DNA from: CAYFMS01 sp964491425
GTDB lineage: Bacteria; Patescibacteriota; Patescibacteriia; UBA9934
Assembly: GCA_964491425.1 (NCBI GenBank)
Contig: CAZBFR010000047.1
Span: 1 to 5,783, forward strand
DNA length: 5,783 nucleotides
Direction of reading: 5' to 3'
Each line of letters opens with the position of its first letter. Position 1 is the first letter of the stretch. The notes below the pieces were generated by a model. That model saw nothing but the letters and a program-made list of their open reading frames with translations, had not been told where the DNA came from and ran no database searches. Made by a program: the position numbers and the translations under genes. Below are positions 1 through 4,834 of the stretch, one piece after another.

Positions 1-2071
1 GGTGCGCCTTTTCGATTTCGTCAAAGAGAACGACCGAGTAGGGATTTCGACGAATCTTCTCGGTTAACTGACCCGACTCTTCGTAGCCGACGTAGCCCGG
101 TGGGGAACCGATCATTTTACTTACCGTATGCTTCTCCATGTATTCGCTCATATCGACACGAATAAGCGCATTTTCATCGTCGAACATAAATTCGGCGAGC
201 GCCTTTGCGAGCTCGGTTTTTCCGACTCCCGTAGGACCGAGGAAGACAAACGATCCGATAGGACGTTTTTCTTCGGCGATTCCCGCACGCGAACGGCGAA
301 GCGCATTACTTACGGCGCTAATCGCTTCTTCTTGTCCGACAACGCGTTGGCGAAGATTCGTTTCCATATCCGCGAGTTTTTCCATCTCGCTCTTGAGCAT
401 CTTACTTACCGGGATATGCGTCCATCTCGCAACAATCGTCGCGACCTCTTCTTCGGAAATTCCTTCCTTAAGAAGTCCGCGTTGCATTTGGAATTTTTTA
501 AGCGCTTCTTGGGCGACGGCGAGGGCATCGCGCTTTTTCGGAATCGTCGCGTAACGAAGCTCGGCAACCTTTTCAAGGTTTCCTCGGCGCTCTTCGATTT
601 CGGATTCGTTTGTTAACTTATCGATTTCGGTTTTAAGCGCCGAAATATTTTGGATCAATTCTTTTTCATTTTTCCAGCGGAGTTCAAAGTCGGAGCTTTG
701 CTCTTTAAGGTCGGCAATTGCTTTTTCGATCTCGACAATACGCGCTTTGGATTTCTCATCCTCTTCTTTTAAGAGGGACTGCTTTTCGATTTCGAGACGC
801 ATTTCCTCTCGCTTAAGGCGATCGAGTTCTTCCGGCATCGAATCGATTTGCATTCGAAGCGCGGCCGCCGCCTCGTCCATTAAATCAATCGCTTTATCCG
901 GCAAGCGTCGGTCGGTAATATAGCGACTTGAAAGTTCAACCGCTGCGATAATCGCCGAATCGCTAATACGAACTCCGTGGTGGATTTCATACTTTTCTTT
1001 AATTCCACGAAGGATTGCGATTGCGTCCGCGGGAGACGGCTCCTCGACAAGGACCGGTTGGAAGCGTCGTTCAAACGCAGCGTCCTTCTCGATATAGCGT
1101 TGATATTCTTTAATTGTTGTTGCGCCGATCATTCGGAGCTCTCCTCGCGCGAGCGCAGGTTTAAGAAGGTTTGACGCGTCCATAGGGGACTCGTCTCCTT
1201 TTCCCGCGCCGACAAGTGTATGGAGCTCGTCAACAAAGAGGATAATCGTTCCTTTCGAGGATTCGACTTCGCGAATAACCGCCTTAAGCCGCTCTTCGAA
1301 TTCACCGCGGAATTTTGTTCCAGCGATCAATGATCCAAGATCAAGCGAAACGATTTCTCGATCACGAAGAAGATCCGGAACGTCGCCCGTCGCGATACGA
1401 ATTGCGAGACCCTCCGCTACCGCCGTTTTTCCAACTCCCGCTTCTCCGATAAGGACAGGATTGTTTTTTGTACGACGTACAAGGACCTGCATAACCCGTC
1501 GGATTTCCTCGTCCCGCCCGATAATCGGATCGAGTTTTCCTTTTCGCGCTCGTTCGGTTAGGTTCACGCTATATTTTTCGAGCGCCTGGAACTTTGCTTC
1601 CGGAGTTGCCGAATCTACTTTTTGATTTCCGCGTACCTCCTTTAGAACCGAAAGAACCGCTTCTTCGGTTACCTTGTAGGTAATAAGAAGACGCTCGATT
1701 TTTTTATTCGACATGATTCCAAGAAGAAGGTGCTCGGTCGAGATATACTCGTCACCAAAGAGTTTCGCTTGGTCGGAGGCGGCCTTCATAGCGCGCGCGA
1801 GATCCGGCGTAAGAAGTACTTGTCCAACGCTACCGTTTTCGATATGCGTAACACGGGGGAGGGAATCGAGAATCGTTTCGACATCCTCGCGGAGCATTAC
1901 GAGGTTTACGGAAAGTTTTTGGAGTATACTCGTAACAATTCCGCCCTCCTGCGCCATAAGCGCCGCGAGAAGGTGGATCGGTTCAATCCCTTGCTGACCA
2001 TTCTCATTTGCGAGAATTTGGGCAAATTGGATCGCTTCCTGGGACTTTGTTGTAAAGTTGTTTGGAATCAT
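1..2071 (-). CDS. clpB: ClpB (Hsp100) protein disaggregase, N-terminal 690 residues, cut by left window edge
   Basis: ATP-driven cytosolic disaggregase that threads aggregated proteins through a hexameric ring, normally together with DnaK/DnaJ/GrpE. Translation of the complement from ATG at 2071-2069 gives an unbroken frame of 690 residues to the edge; family length is about 860, so roughly 170 C-terminal residues are missing. Visible in order: Clp N-domain repeats (about 1-145); NBD1 with Walker A GEAGVGKT (209-216), pore loop AGTKFRGEF (250-258), Walker B ILFVDE (277-282), IGATT sensor 1 (315-319) and arginine fingers R335/R336; full-length coiled-coil M domain (about 405-528, with ELRYATIP at 504-511); NBD2 with Walker A GPTGVGKT (612-619), GYVGYEE pore loop (659-665) and Walker B VVLFDE (680-685). 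The long M domain separates ClpB from ClpC and ClpA. No Shine-Dalgarno precedes the ATG; the predicted leader is only 7-10 bases. The CIRCE operator directly upstream predicts HrcA control. Identification is secure; regulation is inferred. Confidence 0.97.
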   Translation of the reverse strand, partial: MIPNNFTTKSQEAIQFAQILANENGQQGIEPIHLLAALMAQEGGIVTSILQKLSVNLVMLREDVETILDSLPRVTHIENGSVGQVLLTPDLARAMKAASDQAKLFGDEYISTEHLLLGIMSNKKIERLLITYKVTEEAVLSVLKEVRGNQKVDSATPEAKFQALEKYSVNLTERARKGKLDPIIGRDEEIRRVMQVLVRRTKNNPVLIGEAGVGKTAVAEGLAIRIATGDVPDLLRDREIVSLDLGSLIAGTKFRGEFEERLKAVIREVESSKGTIILFVDELHTLVGAGKGDESPMDASNLLKPALARGELRMIGATTIKEYQRYIEKDAAFERRFQPVLVEEPSPADAIAILRGIKEKYEIHHGVRISDSAIIAAVELSSRYITDRRLPDKAIDLMDEAAAALRMQIDSMPEELDRLKREEMRLEIEKQSLLKEEDEKSKARIVEIEKAIADLKEQSSDFELRWKNEKELIQNISALKTEIDKLTNESEIEERRGNLEKVAELRYATIPKKRDALAVAQEALKKFQMQRGLLKEGISEEEVATIVARWTHIPVSKMLKSEMEKLADMETNLRQRVVGQEEAISAVSNALRRSRAGIAEEKRPIGSFVFLGPTGVGKTELAKALAEFMFDDENALIRVDMSEYMEKHTVSKMIGSPPGYVGYEESGQLTEKIRRNPYSVVLFDEIEKAH

Positions 2072-2073
2072 AG

Positions 2074-2100
2074 TTAGCAGTCATAATCATAGAGTGCTAA
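2074..2100 (-). promoter_or_regulatory. CIRCE operator (HrcA binding site) upstream of clpB
   Basis: On the clpB strand this reads TTAGCACTC, nine bases (TATGATTAT), then GACTGCTAA. The CIRCE consensus is TTAGCACTC-N9-GAGTGCTAA, so 17 of 18 arm positions match with exactly the right spacer. The one mismatch (C for G) is in the arm nearer the gene. It ends two bases before the clpB ATG and overlaps the promoter -10 box, so bound HrcA should block RNA polymerase. HrcA is the heat-shock repressor that is kept active by GroEL. The hrcA gene is not in this window. Site recognition is strong; binding is inferred. Confidence 0.92.
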
Positions 2101-2114
2101 TTTTGTTTCGTCAA
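2086..2114 (-). promoter_or_regulatory. sigma-70-type promoter of clpB, overlapping CIRCE
   Basis: Read on the minus strand: -35 TTGACG (2114-2109), a 17-base spacer, and -10 TATGAT (2091-2086). Each box differs from consensus (TTGACA, TATAAT) at one position and the spacing is optimal. The -10 lies inside the CIRCE spacer. The expected start of transcription is a purine at 2081 or 2078, leaving a 7-10 base leader before the clpB ATG. This is a vegetative promoter, so heat induction would come from HrcA release and not from an alternative sigma factor. Confidence 0.85.
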
Positions 2115-2139
2115 GTCGACTTCCGCGGTTATGCACATG

Positions 2140-2148
2140 TGTTATGAT
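2140..2148 (+). promoter_or_regulatory. extended -10 promoter for the rightward operon
   Basis: TGTTATGAT fits the extended -10 pattern TGnTATAAT with one mismatch in the hexamer. No good -35 box lies 16-18 bases upstream (around 2120-2126), which is common for extended -10 promoters. The expected start of transcription is at 2154-2156, on or next to the ATG at 2156. An 8-base palindrome, CACATGTG (2134-2141), abuts and slightly overlaps the element and might be an operator, though it could be chance. Confidence 0.55.
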
Positions 2149-2155
2149 GACCGAT

Positions 2156-2605
2156 ATGAAATGGAGAAACGCGATACTTTTTACGTTATTTGTCCTTTTT
2201 GGACATATGATTGCGATCGAGGTTGGCGTGTATCGAATCGCTCCTTGGTTTGACGCGGTTTCGCACTTTGGAGGGGGATTTGCTATGGGGCTTGTCGCTC
2301 TCGCGCTCTTTGCCTCCTGGGTCGACAAAGTATCGCTTAAAAAGCGAACGGATGTCCCGTTTGGCGACCTGTTTTTTAAACTTGTTTGGATTCTCGGATT
2401 CGTTGCGCTCGTTGGAATTGCTTGGGAGTGGTTTGAGTATGTTCTCGATAGTTTTTCGGATGGATTTACCTTGGGCGAATTTTTGGAGGCGCGGATGTAT
2501 GGGCATCATCAACCGAGCCTAACCGATACCATGGCAGACTTTTTCTGCGATTTACTCGGAGGACTTGTCGCGTACCTCTCCTTCGATTATGACAAGCGTG
2601 TTTAA
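2156..2605 (+). CDS. small four-helix integral membrane protein, function unknown (DUF2238/YjdF-like or VanZ-like in character)
   Basis: A 149-residue hydrophobic protein. Predicted membrane segments lie at about residues 6-25, 38-56, 73-92 and 126-143, joined by charged loops (KKRTD at 62-66). Acidic and histidine residues sit at helix edges in a pattern that looks functional: WFDAVSHFGGG (31-41; D33, H37), WEWFEY (90-95; E91, E94) and SLTDTMADFFCD (121-132; D124, D128, D132). The D-x3-HF, W-E-x2-E and D-x3-D-x3-D arrangement recalls DUF2238 (YjdF) membrane proteins, but that is a resemblance by eye, not a search result. ATG codons also occur at 2144 and 2147, but they lie within the predicted -10 box; the ATG at 2156 falls where transcription should begin, so I chose it. 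There is no Shine-Dalgarno before any of the three. The stop (2603-2605) overlaps the next gene by 17 bases. It is first in a likely operon with a glycosyltransferase and gltX; an envelope role is plausible but unproven. Confidence 0.85.
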   Translation: MKWRNAILFTLFVLFGHMIAIEVGVYRIAPWFDAVSHFGGGFAMGLVALALFASWVDKVSLKKRTDVPFGDLFFKLVWILGFVALVGIAWEWFEYVLDSFSDGFTLGEFLEARMYGHHQPSLTDTMADFFCDLLGGLVAYLSFDYDKRV

Positions 2606-3311
2606 AGTACGGATCGACGGATTAAGCGACGCGCGCGTAAAAGAAGCGCTTGAGAAGCGACTACGAGAAAATGAAAAGACATTTATCACGACGCTAAACG
2701 CCGAAATTCTTCTTTCCGCTCGACGGGACTCGGTATTTCGCGCGTTGTTAAATCGTGCAGATATTAATGTTATCGATGGAGCCGGACCATACTTCGCCCT
2801 TCGACTTACCGGTAGGCGAGTGTCGCGCGTAACGGGTGTTGACCTTGTGTTTACTATTGCGAGTATTGCGGAAAAAACCGGTAGACCACTTCTTTTAATC
2901 GGGGGTGGGGAAGGGGTGGCAGAGAAGGCAGGGGTTGCCCTCAAGGCTCAATTTCCAAATCTAACAATAATTCCACTAAATCCCGGAGAAGTAACGGCCG
3001 AGTCTAAAATTTTGGTACCGGGAGAGGGGAGGGGGCTTGCTCTTCTTGCGTTTGGAGCGAAAAAACAAGAGGCGATTGGAGAGCGACTCCTGCGCGAGGG
3101 AGACGCCTCGCTTGCGATGGGCGTTGGAGGGGCGTTTGACATGATTGCCGGAAATCTTCCTCGTGCGCCGAAATTCTTTCGCGCCTTTGGCCTTGAATGG
3201 CTTTGGCGGTTGGCTCTTCAACCGTATCGTCTTCCGCGTATTCTTCGCGCGACGATTGTCTTTCCAATCTTCTTTATCTATGATAGTTTTTTAGGCAATC
3301 ACACACTATGA
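2589..3311 (+). CDS. WecG/TagA/CpsF family glycosyltransferase (GT26)
   Basis: A 240-residue protein with the family motifs in order: ITTLNAEIL (33-41; equivalent of the usual T-x-N-A-E), VIDGAGP (61-67), RVTGVDLV (80-87), LLIGGGEGVAEKA (102-114), AFGAKKQE (154-161), MGVGGAFDMIAG (177-188), RAPKFFRAFGLEWLWRL (192-208) and a basic QPYRLPRILR stretch (211-220). Members transfer N-acetylmannosamine or related sugars from UDP-sugars onto lipid-linked carriers at the cytoplasmic membrane face. D63 lines up with the Asp proposed as catalytic base in TagA (from memory). The hydrophobic arginine-rich tail fits the membrane-targeting C-terminal appendage. The exact sugar and acceptor cannot be told. 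I chose ATG 2589, overlapping the upstream stop by 17 bases; an in-frame TTG at 2565 is only one base after GGAGGA (2558-2563), too close to be used. The TGA stop overlaps the gltX ATG as ATGA, implying translational coupling. Confidence 0.93.
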   Translation: MTSVFKVRIDGLSDARVKEALEKRLRENEKTFITTLNAEILLSARRDSVFRALLNRADINVIDGAGPYFALRLTGRRVSRVTGVDLVFTIASIAEKTGRPLLLIGGGEGVAEKAGVALKAQFPNLTIIPLNPGEVTAESKILVPGEGRGLALLAFGAKKQEAIGERLLREGDASLAMGVGGAFDMIAGNLPRAPKFFRAFGLEWLWRLALQPYRLPRILRATIVFPIFFIYDSFLGNHTL

Positions 3312-4786
3312 CAGTCCGTACACGAATCGCTCCGTCTCCGACGGGATACATGCATATTGGAACGCTCCGAACGATCCTTTGGGATATTTTTCTCGCAAAA
3401 CAAAACGAAGGAACGTTTGTTATTCGTATCGAGGATACGGATCAAGAGCGATTTGTTCCAGGATCGGTTGAAGCGCTTCTTAAAACGCTTACAAGAGCGG
3501 GTATTAGTTGGGACGAGGGTCCTATTCTTAACGCTGATGGAACGCTTGGCTCGAAGGGAGACTATGGCCCATATATCCAAACGGAGCGACTCGAGCACTA
3601 CCGGAAGTATGCGGATCAACTTCTCGCGCAGGGTGACGCGTATCATTGTTTTTGCACGCCGGAACGTCTAACCGAAATGCGCGAGGCGCAACAGGCGCTA
3701 AAGCAAACGCCGAAATACGATCGCCACTGTCTTTCGCTTACGCTGGGCGAAATTACGGCAAAACTCGCCGAACTTAAACCCGGCGATTCTCACGTTATTC
3801 GATTAAAGGTTCCGGACGGCGTCTCGGAGTTTACCGACGCAATTCGCGGAGCAATCCGTTTTAATAATGCCGACGTTGACGATCAGGTACTAATGAAGAG
3901 TAACGGAATTCCAACCTATCACCTTGCGGTTGTTGTTGACGATGAGTTGATGAAAATTACTCATGTTCTTCGCGGAGAGGAATGGCTTTCGTCAACTCCA
4001 AAGCAAATTATGCTTTGTCGAATGCTTGGATTTACAATGCCCGTTTACGCCCATGTTCCACTTCTTCTTAACGCAGACAAAACAAAACTTTCAAAGCGCA
4101 AGGGCGACGTGTTTGTAGAAACGTTTTTAGATAAAGGCTACCTTCCTGTTGCATTAAAAAATTATCTTGCGACGCTCGGGTTTAATCCGACCGGGGATCG
4201 AGAAATTTATACGATGGATGAGCTAACGCAGGCGTTTAATTTAAGTAAGGTGAATCGAGCTGGCGCTGTCGTGAACATGGAGAAGCTTGATTGGATGAAT
4301 AATCACTACATGCGCGAAATGGACAAGGAGGCACTCTTTAACGAGCTCCGTCCATTTTTACCTCAAGGCGTCGAAGAATCAGAGGTTGTTAAGCGTGCCA
4401 TGGTCGTCGAGCGCGAGCGAGCACAGACGCTCGTCGAACTCGCTAGTCGTTTTACGAGTTATATAGAGGCTCCTTCGTTTGCCGGAATCGAAGAGAAGCT
4501 CGTGTTTTCAAAGTCGACAAAGGAGAATACACGCGAGGTGTTAACAAAGCTCCTTGCCGTACTCGAGGACGTGCCGCCGACGGTGTTTGACGGGGTTCAT
4601 AATGCGGAGCTATTTATAAAGACTTGGATCACGGATAATGGATATTCAAACGGTGAGGTTCTTTGGCCACTTCGATTTGGTCTTTCCGGTCTTGAGAAAA
4701 GCGCGAGCCCGTTTGACTATCTTTGGGCTCTTGGACAAAGCGAATCTCTTAAACGAATCCGAACGGCGCTTGCGGCATTGGCGTAG
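3308..4786 (+). CDS. gltX: glutamyl-tRNA synthetase (class I, GluRS)
   Basis: Charges tRNA-Glu with glutamate in the cytosol; if the host uses GatCAB it may also charge tRNA-Gln, which the sequence does not settle. It has 492 residues, about usual for the family. Class I signatures: RIAPSPTGYMHIGTLR (6-21, HIGH-type motif as HIGT 16-19), IRIEDTD (39-45), SNGIPTYHLAVVVDD (198-212), VLRGEEWLSSTPKQ (220-233) and KTKLSKRKGDV (258-268, KMSKS-type motif). The C-terminal half (about 320-492) is the helical anticodon-binding region, ending in a typical SGLEKSASPF...LGQSESLKRI stretch. In the inserted zinc region C114, C116 and C141 are kept at the E. coli spacing (E. coli C98, C100, C125), but the position of E. 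coli H127 is S143; H140 is the only nearby substitute. ATG 3308 overlaps the preceding TGA (ATGA), with only a weak AGG 12 bases upstream, so translation is probably coupled. The stop is TAG at 4784-4786. Confidence 0.98.
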   Translation: MTVRTRIAPSPTGYMHIGTLRTILWDIFLAKQNEGTFVIRIEDTDQERFVPGSVEALLKTLTRAGISWDEGPILNADGTLGSKGDYGPYIQTERLEHYRKYADQLLAQGDAYHCFCTPERLTEMREAQQALKQTPKYDRHCLSLTLGEITAKLAELKPGDSHVIRLKVPDGVSEFTDAIRGAIRFNNADVDDQVLMKSNGIPTYHLAVVVDDELMKITHVLRGEEWLSSTPKQIMLCRMLGFTMPVYAHVPLLLNADKTKLSKRKGDVFVETFLDKGYLPVALKNYLATLGFNPTGDREIYTMDELTQAFNLSKVNRAGAVVNMEKLDWMNNHYMREMDKEALFNELRPFLPQGVEESEVVKRAMVVERERAQTLVELASRFTSYIEAPSFAGIEEKLVFSKSTKENTREVLTKLLAVLEDVPPTVFDGVHNAELFIKTWITDNGYSNGEVLWPLRFGLSGLEKSASPFDYLWALGQSESLKRIRTALAALA

Positions 4787-4807
4787 TTTGTGGGGACGGT
4801 TTATAAT
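4778..4807 (+). promoter_or_regulatory. promoter of the M23 peptidase gene, leaderless-type
   Basis: A perfect -10 TATAAT (4802-4807) is preceded at an 18-base spacing by TTGGCG (4778-4783), which matches the -35 consensus at 4 of 6 positions and lies in the last two sense codons of gltX. The seventh base after the -10 is A4814, the first base of the peptidase ATG, so the transcript is predicted to begin at or within three bases of the start codon. The -10 is convincing; the -35 is moderate. Confidence 0.65.
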
Positions 4808-4834
4808 AAAGGCATGCGAATCAAGCATGCTTTT
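4808..4834 (+). promoter_or_regulatory. start-codon hairpin with trailing TTTT at the M23 peptidase gene
   Basis: AAAGGCATGC (4808-4817) can pair with GCATGCTTTT (4825-4834) across the 7-base loop GAATCAA: ten pairs, one of them G-U. The core is the palindrome GCATGC present twice. The stem contains the only Shine-Dalgarno-like bases (AAAGG) and the ATG (4814-4816), and its 3' arm ends in four Ts. In RNA reading through from gltX it would hide the start codon or act as a weak terminator; RNA begun at 4814 lacks the 5' arm down to AUGC. The pairing is seen directly; the function is inferred. Confidence 0.45.

Noticed and set aside
128..616. Plus-strand open frames of 138-162 residues opposite clpB
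   Set aside because: They lie antisense to conserved NBD2 and M-domain codons of clpB, are rich in Arg, Ser and Phe with no recognisable motif, and have no promoter or ribosome-binding site.
1635..1643. Perfect Shine-Dalgarno AAAGGAGGT (minus strand) inside clpB, at the N-domain/NBD1 linker where E. coli makes its short ClpB form
   Set aside because: No ATG, GTG or TTG follows in frame at a workable distance, and none occurs in any frame within about 25 bases. It is best explained by the Lys-Glu-Val codons.
1..2071. Alternative identity ClpC or ClpA for the minus-strand chaperone
   Set aside because: The M domain spans about 120 residues with the ClpB-type ELxYxxIP and ARWTxIPVSKM stretches; ClpC has a much shorter one and ClpA none.
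1713..2077. Two plus-strand open frames (94 and 115 residues) opposite the clpB N-domain
   Set aside because: Antisense shadows of well-conserved clpB sequence; no family features.
2074..2328. Minus-strand open frame of 84 residues running from the membrane-protein gene into the clpB promoter
   Set aside because: Antisense to the membrane protein's helices, and its end runs through the CIRCE/promoter; no start signal.
2565..2588. Longer glycosyltransferase starting at TTG 2565 after GGAGGA
   Set aside because: Only one base separates GGAGGA from the TTG, and the eight added residues (MSRTSPSI) are not typical of the family, whose homology begins after the ATG at 2589.
3299..3671. Open frames on both strands overlapping the start of gltX (115 residues minus, 104 residues plus)
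   Set aside because: Shadows of the class I catalytic core of gltX; composition is Arg/Ser-rich with no motif.
4787..4813. Stand-alone intrinsic terminator for gltX
   Set aside because: The 27-base gap has no GC-rich stem of its own; the only hairpin is AT/GC mixed, overlaps the next gene's start and has just four Ts, so it is reported as a start-codon hairpin instead.
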